In this document: positions 1 to 9,327 of the stretch, in pieces
How the letters are laid out: the number at the start of each line of letters is the position of its first letter
Position numbering within the stretch: the first letter of the stretch is position 1
DNA from: Synechococcus sp. PROS-9-1
GTDB taxonomy: Bacteria; Cyanobacteriota; Cyanobacteriia; PCC-6307; Cyanobiaceae
Direction of reading: 5' to 3'
DNA length: 64,000 nt
NCBI RefSeq assembly: GCF_014279775.1
Contig: NZ_CP047961.1
Span: 1,116,001 to 1,180,000, forward strand
Program-made: the position numbers and the translations under genes
The notes under the pieces: generated by a model
What the model was told of the DNA's origin: nothing
Seen by the model: the letters and a program-made list of their open reading frames with translations, nothing else
Database searches by the model: none

Positions 1-1
1 A

Positions 2-277
2 AAGCAGCTATTTCTGAAGCATGGCTATACACCAACACAACAAAGTGTTTTTGATGATCCTCAACTACTACAAGATAAACCAATCTTGGCGGAATTTGGC
101 CAAGCCCTAAAAGTTGTTAAGGCGAGGCCTGAAACACCCTTGTATGCTCAAATTAGTGATGTCTTAACTCGCCAACTTAGTAGCATTCTTACCCGTGAGA
201 CGACTCCAAAGGATGGGATGAATGTAGCTACCTCACACACCAATCAAATCCTGATCTCAGCAGGTGAGAAATTGTGA
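2..277 (+). CDS. ggtB: C-terminal end of ABC transporter solute-binding protein (GgtB-like)
   Basis: The frame is open from the window edge and ends in TGA, leaving the last 91 residues. The piece contains the VKARPETPLYAQISDVLTRQ stretch, which resembles the C-terminal region of family 1 (sugar/glycosyl) extracellular solute-binding proteins. Its stop overlaps the GTG start of the next permease by 4 bases, so it is the first visible gene of an importer operon. By analogy with the glucosylglycerol/sucrose importer of cyanobacteria, it would capture the solute in the periplasm. The 5' part, including the signal peptide, lies outside the window. The substrate is inferred from family and gene order only. 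Confidence 0.75.
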   Translation, partial: KQLFLKHGYTPTQQSVFDDPQLLQDKPILAEFGQALKVVKARPETPLYAQISDVLTRQLSSILTRETTPKDGMNVATSHTNQILISAGEKL

Positions 278-1155
278 CTGTCTTTCTGCTATTACCATCA
301 CTACTTTTTCTTCTAGTTGTTTTTGTTGGCCCCTTATTTCGTTATGCGTGGCTGAGTTTCCATGCCGACTCCGTGATGACTGGCTTAATTGCCATTCCGA
401 ATGGTAGTGCGAATTGGCTGCGCTTGGTGCAGGATCAACGCTATTGGCAAGATCTTGGCCAAACACTACGTTTTGCTGGAGCCTCTGTTGGACTTGAGCT
501 CTTTCTTGCTCTGATTATCGCTCTGCTTTTGGATCAGCGCTGGCGTGGACGAGATCTCGTTCGCACCCTGGCCTTGATCCCTTGGGCCTTACCAACCACG
601 GTGATGGCGCTTGGTTGGCGTTGGATCTTCAATACACCTTATGGTCCTATTGATTATTTTACCAACTTGGTTGGCATTGGTTCACTAAATATTCTCGGAG
701 ACCCTAACCTTACATGGATGGCCACGGTATGGGCAGATGTTTGGAAAACAACGCCATTTGCAGCATTAATTCTGTTGGCTGGGTTACAGACGATTCCCGT
801 TGACCTTTATGAAGCAGTACGACTAGAAGGTGGTAATCCCCTCATCTGTTTACGACGAATCACGCTTCCGTTGCTGCGACCATATATTCTTCTTGCCTTA
901 TTATTTAGACTGGCTCAAGCATTCGGAGTCTTTGATTTAATTCAAGTTCTCACGGGAGGTGGTCCTGCCAGTAGTACCGAAAGTGTTGCTTTATATGCTT
1001 ATTGGAATGCACTGAGATTTTTAGACTTTGGATACAGTTCCACTATCATTATGGGAAGTTTTTTACTCATCAGTGTGATTTGTTTAATTGCCTGGATCGG
1101 TTTGCAAATTCTTATTCCTACCCATTCAGAATCCAGAGGAGTCATTAAATCATGA
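274..1155 (+). CDS. ggtC: ABC transporter permease, MalF type (GgtC-like)
   Basis: 293 residues with about six hydrophobic segments. A cytoplasmic EAA loop (YEAVRLEGG, near residue 179) docks on the ATPase, as in MalF/UgpA-type sugar permeases. The start is GTG, overlapping the stop of the binding protein by 4 bases (GTGA). Its own stop overlaps the next permease start, again by 4 bases. It would form one half of the inner-membrane channel of the importer. Gene order binding protein, permease, permease, ATPase matches the cyanobacterial compatible-solute importer Ggt. Assignment to glucosylglycerol or sucrose rather than another sugar is inference. Confidence 0.8.
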   Translation: MTVFLLLPSLLFLLVVFVGPLFRYAWLSFHADSVMTGLIAIPNGSANWLRLVQDQRYWQDLGQTLRFAGASVGLELFLALIIALLLDQRWRGRDLVRTLALIPWALPTTVMALGWRWIFNTPYGPIDYFTNLVGIGSLNILGDPNLTWMATVWADVWKTTPFAALILLAGLQTIPVDLYEAVRLEGGNPLICLRRITLPLLRPYILLALLFRLAQAFGVFDLIQVLTGGGPASSTESVALYAYWNALRFLDFGYSSTIIMGSFLLISVICLIAWIGLQILIPTHSESRGVIKS

Positions 1156-1964
1156 ATCGTCGTTTTCTGATTGCTCTTCTTTTATTATGGTCATTAGGTC
1201 CATTGCTATGGCAGGTTTATACGTCCTTTTGTAGTGATCAAGCGCTGATTCAACCCTTCGTCTCCAACGACCATCGTTGGACATTAATTCACTACCAAAA
1301 TGTTCTCAATGCCAATCCATCATTTTGGCGGTATCTCATTAATAGTTTGATTGTAGGAGCAACAAGCACATTTCTATGCTTGGTGCTTGCACTCCCTGCT
1401 GCCTATGCTCTGAATCGAATTCCGAGACAATTGTCGGTTCTCACTCGTTTGGCACTCGTTGGTGCAGCATTATTCCCTTATGTATTATTGTTCTTGGCTT
1501 TGCTTGAATTAGCCCGTGCATTAAATCTGGGTAATCAACTCTTGGCTTTAAGCCTTCCTTACGCAGCTCTATCTCAACCTCTTGCGATCCTTTTGCTCAA
1601 TAGCGCATTTAATGATCTTCCACCTGAATTAGAAGATGCTGCAAAGCTAGAAGGTCTTTCTCTTTTTCAACGATTTCGTTGGATTTTGATCCCACTGATA
1701 TCACCTGCTACAGCTAGTACTGCAATCCTTGTATTCCTTTTTTCTTGGAATGAGTATCCAATTGCTTTAACTTGGATTAGTGATTCAAACAAATTAACTT
1801 TACCTGTTGCGATGGCAAGAATTGCAGGTTCATCTATTTATTCTGTTCCCTATGGAGCCTATGCAGCAGCTACCGTACTTGGATCGATTCCCTTGGTCTT
1901 ACTTGTTTTAATCTTCCAAAAACCAATTGTTTCTGGTCTTACTAGTGGAGCAGTAAAAGGATGA
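1152..1964 (+). CDS. ggtD: ABC transporter permease, MalG type (GgtD-like)
   Basis: 270 residues, hydrophobic. A second EAA-type loop (EDAAKLEGLS, near residue 160) is followed by a conserved region typical of MalG/UgpE permeases. The ATG overlaps the stop of the preceding permease, and the TGA overlaps the ATG of the ATPase gene (ATGA), so translation is probably coupled. It would pair with the MalF-type subunit to form the heterodimeric channel. The N-terminus carries the first membrane segment directly from the start, as usual in this family. Confidence 0.8.
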   Translation: MNRRFLIALLLLWSLGPLLWQVYTSFCSDQALIQPFVSNDHRWTLIHYQNVLNANPSFWRYLINSLIVGATSTFLCLVLALPAAYALNRIPRQLSVLTRLALVGAALFPYVLLFLALLELARALNLGNQLLALSLPYAALSQPLAILLLNSAFNDLPPELEDAAKLEGLSLFQRFRWILIPLISPATASTAILVFLFSWNEYPIALTWISDSNKLTLPVAMARIAGSSIYSVPYGAYAAATVLGSIPLVLLVLIFQKPIVSGLTSGAVKG

Positions 1965-2932
1965 CTCTTCAAATTCAAAATTTAGGTCGTAGTGTTGGTC
2001 AACATTGGATTGTCAGGCATCTCAATCTTCAAGTTGAAGATGGTGAATGTGTTGCATTAGTGGGTCCTTCTGGATGTGGGAAGAGTAGTACTTTGAGGCT
2101 GATTGCTGGGCTGGATCCAGTCTCTGAAGGTGAGATTATTCTCAATGAGGCAAACGTAACGCATTCTTCTGCCGCAAAGAGAGCTGTTGGAATGGTTTTT
2201 CAAAGTTATGCCTTGCTTCCACATTTGAGTGTCTTTGCCAATTTGGAACTAGGCCTGCGGGTAAGAGGAGTTCGTCCATTCGACCGGCAACAACGTATTC
2301 AAGCAATGCTTGAACTTGTGCAGTTGCAAGATCGAGCAAATGTTTTGCCGGCTGAGCTGTCTGGAGGTCAAAGGCAACGGGTGGCATTAGCAAGAGCTTT
2401 GTTGCGCGATCCAGATGTGTATTTGCTCGATGAGCCCATGAGTAATTTAGATGCCCAACTGCGCGAGGAATTGAGGCCAGAGCTTCGTCGACTTGTGCTC
2501 GACCGGCAAAAACCTGTAATACATGTCACCCACGACCAGCATGAAGCGATGGCGATTGCTGACCGTATTGCCGTGTTGCATTCCGGGAAAATTCAACAGG
2601 TTGCGACCCCTGAAGATCTCTATCATCATCCCGAAACTTTATTTATTGCCAAATTTATTGGACGCCCTCAAATTAATTGTTTACGGCCTAAGAATGGTGT
2701 TATTTGTGCCGTAAGGCCAGAGTCTCTTTTCTTTGCTAAGGAGGGTCTCCCTTGCAAAATAACCGCTCGTGAATGGCTAGGAAGTTCTCAGCTTCTTTAT
2801 CTTGATTCGCCTGAAGGTTTCTTGAGATTGTCTTGCTCGACGGCTGTTGATATTCCTGAAGCACCTCACGTTTCATGGGATGTTTCCGATGAGCATCATT
2901 TTGCTCTAGAAAGTGGCCATCGTCTTCCATAA
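1961..2932 (+). CDS. ggtA: ABC transporter ATP-binding protein (GgtA/MalK-like)
   Basis: 323 residues. The Walker A motif GPSGCGKSS lies near residues 35-43, the LSGGQRQR signature near 133, Walker B LLDEP near 155 and the switch histidine in HVTHDQ near 190. The tail after residue about 235 is short compared with MalK (about 370 residues), so the regulatory OB-type domain is probably reduced. It hydrolyses ATP to drive the two upstream permeases. It is the last gene of the operon and is followed by a strong hairpin. Function as an importer ATPase is secure; substrate is by context. Confidence 0.82.
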   Translation: MTLQIQNLGRSVGQHWIVRHLNLQVEDGECVALVGPSGCGKSSTLRLIAGLDPVSEGEIILNEANVTHSSAAKRAVGMVFQSYALLPHLSVFANLELGLRVRGVRPFDRQQRIQAMLELVQLQDRANVLPAELSGGQRQRVALARALLRDPDVYLLDEPMSNLDAQLREELRPELRRLVLDRQKPVIHVTHDQHEAMAIADRIAVLHSGKIQQVATPEDLYHHPETLFIAKFIGRPQINCLRPKNGVICAVRPESLFFAKEGLPCKITAREWLGSSQLLYLDSPEGFLRLSCSTAVDIPEAPHVSWDVSDEHHFALESGHRLP

Positions 2933-2976
2933 GCATGGACCGATTCATATTCCCGATTGTGTTCGTTTTACATGTT

Positions 2977-3003
2977 TGATGTGAATATAATTTATTCACA
3001 TCA
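2977..3003 (+). terminator. Stem-loop between convergent ggtA and csaB
   Basis: An 11-bp perfect stem (TGATGTGAATA / TATTCACATCA) with a 5-base loop is followed on the + strand by a T-rich run. It sits between two converging genes, so it most likely ends the ggt operon transcript. Confidence 0.6.
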
Positions 3004-3018
3004 TATTTGATTTCTTGT

Positions 3019-4095
3019 TTATAGCTCTTTTAGTGAAGATCTTAGTGCTCTTTCATGTTCGTAGGCTTGTTGACGGATTCTTTGAAGCCGTGACGTTGCA
3101 GGCGAATGTGACATACATTCTTTCCATTGCAATACCACCCTTTCAAGATTTGGCAGGTGGGTTAAATCAAGCCATGGCACGCCTGCTGTTCGTGCAGCAG
3201 CCTCTACTTTTGGATCATAACTAAGTCCTACGGTTGGGCATTGACTGACAATTGATAGGATAAGAGCGTGCAATCGCATCGCAATGACCAGGCTTGCATC
3301 ACTAAATATGTTTTGCGCATGTTCAATATTCTTTGCGATGATTGTGCTTGAATTTGCTTCGAGTCCATGAGGCACTAATCCTTGCTCGTTCAGTGTTTTT
3401 AGCAAATTGGCATCTTGATTGGCATGAAAAGCGAACCAAGTCACCGAGAGTCCTGTGCTTTCTCTCAGCTGATCCACGGCTCCTAGCAAGAGTGACCATC
3501 CACTTGCTGTTAACAAACGCGTTGGTCGCCAACACAGCACAATATTTCCTCCTCCCTGATAATCATTTGTCTGATGGGTCCACACTGGATCAGGAGCCTC
3601 TGACATCGACGTTTTGATTCCGATGCGTTTGGCTAGTTGCATCGATGCACTATCTCTCCAGGTAATTGATCTAGTTCTGTTAAGAACTCGACCCACCAGA
3701 TAGCGGCTCCATGGATGCTTCAGAGGACCAAGACCTTGTCCCCATAGCAACACTGGCTTGCGTTTGATTCGTGACACAACAATCAAAATCATGTAATAAA
3801 CAAGACTTCGAAAACTTGTGCTGTCTTGGAGCAGGCTGCCGCCGCCTAGCACCACCACTTGCACATGTTTGAGGCTGTACAGGACGCTTTTCAACGACCT
3901 CCTGTTCACCACCGTTCCATTGGGAACGATCGTTTGAACAGCTGACGGGTCATGGGCAGTAATCCACGGTTGCCATCCTCGGGGCAACTGTTTGTTCAAG
4001 ACTTCAAGAAGGGCGTCGTCTCCCAGGTTGTGCTCTCCGTAATAGCCACAGAGGAGAATGCCCCTCGGCGATGAAGACGGAGCCGGGCCAGACAT
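3019..4095 (-). CDS. csaB: Polysaccharide pyruvyl transferase, CsaB family
   Basis: 358 residues. The N-terminal CGYYGEHNLGDDALL motif, then VVVLGGGSLLQD and WGQGLGPL, are typical of CsaB-type polysaccharide pyruvyl transferases. The family has a GT-B-like fold and adds a pyruvyl ketal from phosphoenolpyruvate to a cell-wall polysaccharide. In Bacillus, CsaB products anchor S-layer (SLH) proteins. Marine Synechococcus carry SLH-domain surface proteins, so an envelope-anchoring role is plausible but inferred. The gene runs convergent to ggtA, and no partner CsaA is visible nearby. Confidence 0.8.
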   Translation of the reverse strand: MSGPAPSSSPRGILLCGYYGEHNLGDDALLEVLNKQLPRGWQPWITAHDPSAVQTIVPNGTVVNRRSLKSVLYSLKHVQVVVLGGGSLLQDSTSFRSLVYYMILIVVSRIKRKPVLLWGQGLGPLKHPWSRYLVGRVLNRTRSITWRDSASMQLAKRIGIKTSMSEAPDPVWTHQTNDYQGGGNIVLCWRPTRLLTASGWSLLLGAVDQLRESTGLSVTWFAFHANQDANLLKTLNEQGLVPHGLEANSSTIIAKNIEHAQNIFSDASLVIAMRLHALILSIVSQCPTVGLSYDPKVEAAARTAGVPWLDLTHLPNLERVVLQWKECMSHSPATSRLQRIRQQAYEHERALRSSLKEL

Positions 4096-4167
4096 TCAGA
4101 ACACCAGGGGTGCATTCATTATCCGCGCTTAGGGCGCCTACGTTGGTGAATCGCTTGGTTGTGATGC

Positions 4168-4470
4168 ATGCATGCCCTTTCGCTCGGTACATGGTGGATT
4201 CATGTGGCTTCTGTTTTTGAGTGGCTGTTAGCGATGGTGTTGATCGCTAAGCGCGGTTCACTGCGCTCTCAAACGAGCATGATCTGGCTCTCCGCAGCAA
4301 TGATTCCTGCCTTGATCAGTGCCATGGCTGCATGCACTTGGCACCTCTATGACAATTCCGAGAGCCTTCGTTGGCTCGTGACTCTGCAAGCCAGCACAAC
4401 CCTGCTTGGGAATGTCACGTTGGCCTTTGCTGCCTGGAATCTGCAACGCGACGCCATGGTGAAGGGATGA
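4168..4470 (+). CDS. DUF2499 family membrane protein
   Basis: 100 residues with three probable membrane segments. WWIHVASVFEWLLAM near the start is typical of the cyanobacterial/plastid DUF2499 family. Function is unknown. The stop overlaps the start of the next gene by 4 bases (ATGA), and that gene is DUF3593. I recall these two families as neighbours in cyanobacteria, so they probably act as a pair in the thylakoid or plasma membrane. Confidence 0.75.
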   Translation: MHALSLGTWWIHVASVFEWLLAMVLIAKRGSLRSQTSMIWLSAAMIPALISAMAACTWHLYDNSESLRWLVTLQASTTLLGNVTLAFAAWNLQRDAMVKG

Positions 4471-4796
4471 CATCGAATTTTGACCCTGCCCCCCTCTTTG
4501 CCCTGTCCTTACTCCCTTATTTGGTGTTTTTGTATCACCTAGGGCGCAGCAAGCAGCTTCCAAAATTGACCGTTCTCGGGTTTCAGCTCACCCTCTTGTT
4601 TGTTGCTGTCACCATTGCTGCTGCGGTGTTTGCCCTCGTTCGATACGACTCTGAACTGGTGGCTGTGGATTGGCTTCATGGTGGCGCTGAAGCCTTTCTC
4701 ACCTTGAGCAATGCCTGCATTGTTGCCGGGCTGCTTCGATCGAAGCCGCAAGAGCCAGTGAATAACTCTTACGAGGAGGAGATCTTGGGGCGTTGA
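4467..4796 (+). CDS. DUF3593 family membrane protein
   Basis: 109 residues from the ATG that overlaps the DUF2499 stop. The frame stays open further upstream, but that part is shadow. Three hydrophobic segments are visible, with FDPAPLFALSLLPYLVFLYH at the N-terminus and a polar acidic C-terminal tail. DUF3593 is restricted to cyanobacteria and plastid-bearing eukaryotes and has no known function. The coupled start and the neighbouring psaK hint at a photosynthetic-membrane role; this is inference. Confidence 0.75.
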   Translation: MTSNFDPAPLFALSLLPYLVFLYHLGRSKQLPKLTVLGFQLTLLFVAVTIAAAVFALVRYDSELVAVDWLHGGAEAFLTLSNACIVAGLLRSKPQEPVNNSYEEEILGR

Positions 4797-4829
4797 AATC
4801 GGAAGATGAGGTGTCGCTTGTTGCGTTGC

Positions 4830-5087
4830 ATGTTTACTCCTCTTCTGGCTATAGCTCCAGCCACTCTTTCCTGGTCACCCAAGGTTGCCCTTGTGATGGT
4901 GATCTGCAATGTCATTGCCATCGGGATTGGCAAAGCCACGATTAAGCATCAAGACGTCGGTCTCAAGCTGCCCGGCTCCAATTTCTTTGGGGGTATGAGT
5001 CACGGCAGCATGCTCGCCACCACAAGCCTGGGTCACATCATTGGCTTTGGCGCGATCCAGGGACTCGCAGCCCGAGGCGTTCTTTAA
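4830..5087 (+). CDS. psaK: Photosystem I subunit PsaK
   Basis: 85 residues from the chosen ATG; an in-frame ATG 24 bases upstream is possible but adds an arginine/cysteine-rich stretch unlike the family. PsaK is a peripheral photosystem I subunit with two membrane helices. Both are visible: residues about 14-35 (WSPKVALVMVICNVIAIGIG) and the C-terminal glycine-rich helix ending LAARGVL. The loop carries the KLPGSNFFGGMSHGSMLATTSLGH pattern region typical of PsaK. It binds chlorophyll at the edge of PSI in the thylakoid membrane. Convergent to dxs. Confidence 0.88.
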   Translation: MFTPLLAIAPATLSWSPKVALVMVICNVIAIGIGKATIKHQDVGLKLPGSNFFGGMSHGSMLATTSLGHIIGFGAIQGLAARGVL

Positions 5088-5106
5088 AATTCCCTCGATG
5101 CATGAG

Positions 5107-5139
5107 TTCAGCTGTTGCAGCAGTGCTGCACCAGCTGAA
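5107..5139. terminator. Inverted repeat between psaK and dxs
   Basis: Near-perfect palindrome TTCAGCTG-T-TGCAGCA / TGCTGCA-C-CAGCTGAA in the gap between two convergent genes. No clear T-run follows on either strand, so its action as a terminator is probable rather than certain. Confidence 0.45.
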
Positions 5140-5150
5140 TCAACTTAACT

Positions 5151-7094
5151 TCAGCCAGCTGAGGACACCTCAGCTGGTGCTTTCTGCTCGAGGGTGAGAG
5201 AACCTGTTGTTGCAAGCAGGAAATGCTGCTTGATCCGGACTGCCATTTGATCCGGTGTCAAACCCAAGGCTTCAAAACTTTGCTGGGGAGTTGCGTGATC
5301 CACCAGCCGGTCAGGAATGCCAATGCGAAGCATGGGAATCGCTAGCCCTTTCTCCTGGAGCGATTCAAGAACAGCTGAGCCGAAGCCGCCAGCTAATGCT
5401 CCCTCCTCCATCGTGACAATCTTTCCGATCTGCTTGGCCATGGGATGAATGAGTGCTTCATCCAGGGGACGTAAATATCGGGCATTAATCACAGCAACCT
5501 CAACGCCAACTGCTGCTAAACATTTCGCCGTAGCCACTGCCTTTGGCACCATGGCTCCATAGGCAACGATCAAGACATCATTGCCTTCACGTACGACTTC
5601 ACCACAGCCAATCGGGAGGGCCTCCCAGCCTTCCTCCATCAATGGCACACCTTCACCTGGACCGCGAGGAATTCTCAGAGCTGTTGGTCCATCGTGGTTG
5701 AGGCAAGTCACCAACATCCTCTGCAGCTCCGCCTCATCTTTAGGTGCCATCACGGTGAAATTAGGAATCGCACGCATGTAGCTGATGTCGTATTGGCCTT
5801 GGTGCGTTGGACCATCGGCTCCGACAATGCCCGCCCTATCTAGAACAAACGTCACCGGAAGTTTTTGAATCCCTACATCGTGGATGAGCTGATCGAAGGC
5901 CCTCTGTAAAAACGTGCTGTAGATCGCCACAACTGGCCTCAGCCCATCGCAAGCCATGCCAGCGGACAGGGTGACGGCATGCTGCTCAGCAATGCCAACG
6001 TCGATGTATTGGTCGGGGAGTGCTTTTTGCAGGATATCCAGGCCAGTTCCAGTCGCCATGGCGGCTGTGATCCCAACAACCTTTGGATTCTGTTCGCAAA
6101 GTTTGACAAGGGTTTGTCCAAACACCTTGCTGTAGCTCGGTGGTTTTGGAGTTTTGCTGGGCCTTGCTTTACCGGTATTGAGGTTGAAAGCTGACTGCGC
6201 GTGGTAGCCGACTTGATCGGCTTCTGCGTAGGGATACCCCTTCCCTTTTTTTGTAACAACATGAACCATGACCGGACCACCCACGCGATGAGCGGATTGG
6301 AACGTTCGAGTCATTTCAGCCATGTCATGGCCATCGATCGGACCCATGTAGGTGAATCCAAGCTCCTCAAAAACGGCACCAACTTTTGGAACAGCCAGTC
6401 GGCGCATGCTCTCTTTGAGACGATTCAGCTCCGGTGGTATCTCTCCCCCCATAAAGGGAAGATGACGCACGCTTTCCTCAACGCTTCCAGATATAAATTG
6501 AAGAGGCGGGCTCAATCGCATCCGGTTGAGATAGGTCGAGAGAGCGCCAACAGGTGGAGAAATCGACATGTCGTTGTCATTTAAAACAACGAGTAGTGGA
6601 GTGGATGGAAGATGGCCGGCATGGTTGATCGCCTCTAAGGCCATGCCACCGGTAAGGGCCCCATCACCAATCACGGCAACGCATTTGTAGTTAAGACCTT
6701 GCCGATCACGGGCAATTGCCATTCCGAGGGCTGCAGAGATGGATGTGCTGGCGTGGCCTGCACCGAAATGATCAAAACGACTTTCCGCTCTCTTGAGATA
6801 TCCGGCAACTCCTCCCTGCTGACGTAGGGAGTCGAAGCTTCCATAGCGTCCAGTGATTAATTTGTGCGGATAGGCCTGATGCCCCACATCCCAAACGACC
6901 TTGTCTTGATCCAGATCAAGTGTTTGGTAGAGGGCCAGGGTTAATTCAACGACGCCTAGTCCAGGTCCAAGATGTCCGCCGCTGTTGGACACCACTTCCA
7001 AATGGCGTTCACGAATTTGCTTGGCCACATCCTCAAGCTGCGCAGCGGACAGTCCGTGCAGCTGATTGGGATGGGTTAATTCGCTCAGATGCAT
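5151..7094 (-). CDS. dxs: 1-deoxy-D-xylulose-5-phosphate synthase
   Basis: 647 residues from the second ATG (MHLSELTHP); the ATG six bases upstream is also possible. It condenses pyruvate and glyceraldehyde-3-phosphate, the first step of the MEP isoprenoid pathway feeding carotenoids, phytol and quinones. The N-terminal GGHLGPGLG and [11 protein letters not shown] are visible, with the thiamine-diphosphate motif GDGALTGG near residue 145. The catalytic glutamate region AEQHAVT lies near residue 370, with a transketolase C-terminal domain after it. Length is normal. It diverges from ilvA with about 80 bases between starts. Confidence 0.95.
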   Translation of the reverse strand: MHLSELTHPNQLHGLSAAQLEDVAKQIRERHLEVVSNSGGHLGPGLGVVELTLALYQTLDLDQDKVVWDVGHQAYPHKLITGRYGSFDSLRQQGGVAGYLKRAESRFDHFGAGHASTSISAALGMAIARDRQGLNYKCVAVIGDGALTGGMALEAINHAGHLPSTPLLVVLNDNDMSISPPVGALSTYLNRMRLSPPLQFISGSVEESVRHLPFMGGEIPPELNRLKESMRRLAVPKVGAVFEELGFTYMGPIDGHDMAEMTRTFQSAHRVGGPVMVHVVTKKGKGYPYAEADQVGYHAQSAFNLNTGKARPSKTPKPPSYSKVFGQTLVKLCEQNPKVVGITAAMATGTGLDILQKALPDQYIDVGIAEQHAVTLSAGMACDGLRPVVAIYSTFLQRAFDQLIHDVGIQKLPVTFVLDRAGIVGADGPTHQGQYDISYMRAIPNFTVMAPKDEAELQRMLVTCLNHDGPTALRIPRGPGEGVPLMEEGWEALPIGCGEVVREGNDVLIVAYGAMVPKAVATAKCLAAVGVEVAVINARYLRPLDEALIHPMAKQIGKIVTMEEGALAGGFGSAVLESLQEKGLAIPMLRIGIPDRLVDHATPQQSFEALGLTPDQMAVRIKQHFLLATTGSLTLEQKAPAEVSSAG

Positions 7095-7173
7095 ACCCAT
7101 CCCCAGACCGATTCAGTCAATCTACGGGCCCTACCGACCCTTCGCGATGGTGAGTGGTTGTCAGACTGCAGTG

Positions 7174-8700
7174 ATGGATCATTATTTGCCGCGGATCCTG
7201 CGCGCCCGTGTCTATGACGTGGCCCGGGAAACCCCTTTAGAACTCGCTAACAACCTGAGCCGAAGGTTGAGCAACAGCGTTTGGTTGAAACGGGAAGACC
7301 TTCAACCCGTTTTTTCTTTCAAGCTGCGTGGTGCCTACAACCGCATGGCTCAACTTTCGAAAGCTGAGCTGCAACTCGGGGTGATCGCTTCAAGTGCTGG
7401 GAATCATGCACAGGGTGTGGCCCTCAGCGCATCCCATCTCGGCTGTAGAGCAGTGATCGTGATGCCAGTCACAACCCCTGGCGTGAAAGTTGATGCTGTG
7501 CGCCAGTTGGGAGCAGAGGTGGTGCTTCATGGTGAGACCTATGACGAGGCCTATGCCGAGGCCAGGTCACGCAGTGAAGCGGAACAACTTTGCTTTATCC
7601 ATCCGTTTGACGATCCGGAGGTGATTGCAGGACAGGGAACGGTGGGCATGGAAATCCTGCGCCAGTGCCATCAGCCACCCGATGCGATCTATGTGGCTGT
7701 GGGTGGTGGTGGTTTGATCGGCGGAATCGCCGTGTATGTGAAAAGTCTCTGGCCTGACGTTCAAATCATCGGCGTTGAACCCCACGATGCTGCCGCCATG
7801 ACCCTGTCCTTAGAGGCAGGTGAACGCATCCGATTGCCACAAGTGGGGCTCTTTGCAGATGGAGTGGCTGTACGTGAGGTGGGGGAGCACACCTTTGCTT
7901 TGGCCCAAAAGTATGTCGATGACATCGTCACCGTGAGCACCGATGAAATCTGTGCCGCGATTAAGGATGTTTTTGAAGACACCCGATCGATTCTCGAACC
8001 GGCAGGCGCCCTTGCTATTGCAGGTCTCAAGGCTGATGTAAACCGACGGTCGCTGCAGAATCAAAACCTCGTTGCTGTGGCCTGTGGGGCGAACATCAAT
8101 TTTGCGCGCCTGCGCTTCGTTGCTGAGCGTGCGGAATTAGGTGAAGAGCGCGAAGCGATGCTCGCCGTAGAAATTCCGGAGCGTCCAGGGAGTCTTCGCT
8201 GCCTGTGTGAATTACTTGCAGATCGCAGCCTCACAGAATTTTCCTATCGGATGAGGGCTGGTGATCAGGCCCACATTTTTATGGGCGTTCAGGTGAGCGG
8301 GCCCGATGACAGAGCGTCCTTAATCAACCATCTCAAGACGCAAGGGTATGCCTGCCTAGATCTCAGTGACGATGAACTGTCGAAGGTGCATCTCCGGCAC
8401 ATGGTTGGAGGCCGTCTCCCTGCGAGTTCAACGGCCAGCAATGTGAAGGAGCTGCTTTATCGCTTCGAGTTTCCAGAGCGCCCAGGGGCCTTAATGCGCT
8501 TCGTGACGGCCTTGCATCGGGATTGGAGCATCAGCATTTTCCATTACAGAAATCATGGAGCCGATGTGGGTCGAATTGTGGTTGGCGTTCTTGTCAGCAC
8601 CGACGATCTCAAGGCCTGGCAGTCCTTCCTGCGCGACCTTGGTTACAGCAGTTGGGAAGAAACGAGTAATCCGGCTTACCAACTTTTTCTTGGTGGATGA
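7174..8700 (+). CDS. ilvA: Threonine ammonia-lyase (threonine deaminase), biosynthetic
   Basis: 508 residues from ATG at 7174; the longer frame upstream overlaps the dxs start and looks non-coding. It converts threonine to 2-oxobutanoate, committing carbon to isoleucine. The PLP lysine is in FSFKLRGAYNR (residue about 50), and the phosphate-binding glycine loop VGGGGLIGG lies near residue 176-184. Two C-terminal regulatory ACT-like domains (EIPERPGSLR and EFPERPGALM) mark the long, isoleucine-regulated form. Length fits IlvA of the biosynthetic type. Confidence 0.93.
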   Translation: MDHYLPRILRARVYDVARETPLELANNLSRRLSNSVWLKREDLQPVFSFKLRGAYNRMAQLSKAELQLGVIASSAGNHAQGVALSASHLGCRAVIVMPVTTPGVKVDAVRQLGAEVVLHGETYDEAYAEARSRSEAEQLCFIHPFDDPEVIAGQGTVGMEILRQCHQPPDAIYVAVGGGGLIGGIAVYVKSLWPDVQIIGVEPHDAAAMTLSLEAGERIRLPQVGLFADGVAVREVGEHTFALAQKYVDDIVTVSTDEICAAIKDVFEDTRSILEPAGALAIAGLKADVNRRSLQNQNLVAVACGANINFARLRFVAERAELGEEREAMLAVEIPERPGSLRCLCELLADRSLTEFSYRMRAGDQAHIFMGVQVSGPDDRASLINHLKTQGYACLDLSDDELSKVHLRHMVGGRLPASSTASNVKELLYRFEFPERPGALMRFVTALHRDWSISIFHYRNHGADVGRIVVGVLVSTDDLKAWQSFLRDLGYSSWEETSNPAYQLFLGG

Positions 8701-8710
8701 AGAGGAGTGA

Positions 8711-8764
8711 ATGGCCAAAAGCTGCACCAGCGTTACTTTGAAACCTGTTCGTAAGGGGAGGTAA
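8711..8764 (+). CDS. Possible 17-codon leader ORF before scpB
   Basis: ATG with a strong AGAGGAG ribosome-binding site, reading MAKSCTSVTLKPVRKGR and stopping in TAA whose last base is the A of the scpB ATG (TAATG). The good ribosome site and the stop-start overlap suggest translational coupling to scpB. No homolog is known to me, and a 17-codon frame can arise by chance. Confidence 0.3.
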   Translation: MAKSCTSVTLKPVRKGR

Positions 8765-9294
8765 TGGCACAAGGATTGGAGCGAAGCAACATGCAGGAGT
8801 TCTCTCTCTCCCTTCCAGCTCGCTTAGAGGCCATCCTTTACCTAAAGGGAAAAGCCCTGTCCCTTTCGGAATTGGCCGAGTTGGCTGACGCCAGTAACAA
8901 AGAAGCAGAACAGGGTTTACTCGCCTTGGTCGCTGGTTATGCCCAACGGGATACGGCCTTGGAAATTCACGAAAACAGCGGTCGGTACAGCCTTCAGCTC
9001 CGGGCTGGTCTTGGGGAACTGGTTCGTAATCTCTTGCCGGTCAATCTGTCCACGGCAACGCTGAGAACGCTGGCAACGATTGCATTGAAGCGACGGATTC
9101 TTCAGTCGGAGCTTGTTGAATTAAGGGGGTCAGGCGCCTACGACCACATCAAAGAGCTGCTCAATCAGAACTTTATTGAACGCAAACGCCAAAGCGAAGG
9201 ACGCTCGTATTGGCTCAGTCTTTCTGAAAAGTTTCACCGTACTTTTTCTGTGCTTCCTGATAGAGGGATCTCAGAACCAGATCAGGCTGCATAA
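8764..9294 (+). CDS. scpB: Segregation and condensation protein B
   Basis: 176 residues with two winged-helix regions. LEAILYLKGKALSLSELAE opens the first, and the TLRTLATIALKRRILQSELVELRGS region is the conserved core of ScpB. ScpB dimers bind ScpA and SMC in the condensin that organises the chromosome. An internal ATG at codon 10 (8791) is an alternative start, but the first ATG is coupled to the upstream 17-codon frame. A ycf19-like gene follows after 33 bases. Confidence 0.85.
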   Translation: MAQGLERSNMQEFSLSLPARLEAILYLKGKALSLSELAELADASNKEAEQGLLALVAGYAQRDTALEIHENSGRYSLQLRAGLGELVRNLLPVNLSTATLRTLATIALKRRILQSELVELRGSGAYDHIKELLNQNFIERKRQSEGRSYWLSLSEKFHRTFSVLPDRGISEPDQAA

Positions 9295-9327
9295 AGTTCA
9301 TTCATTAGTCACGCTTGAGAAGCACCA

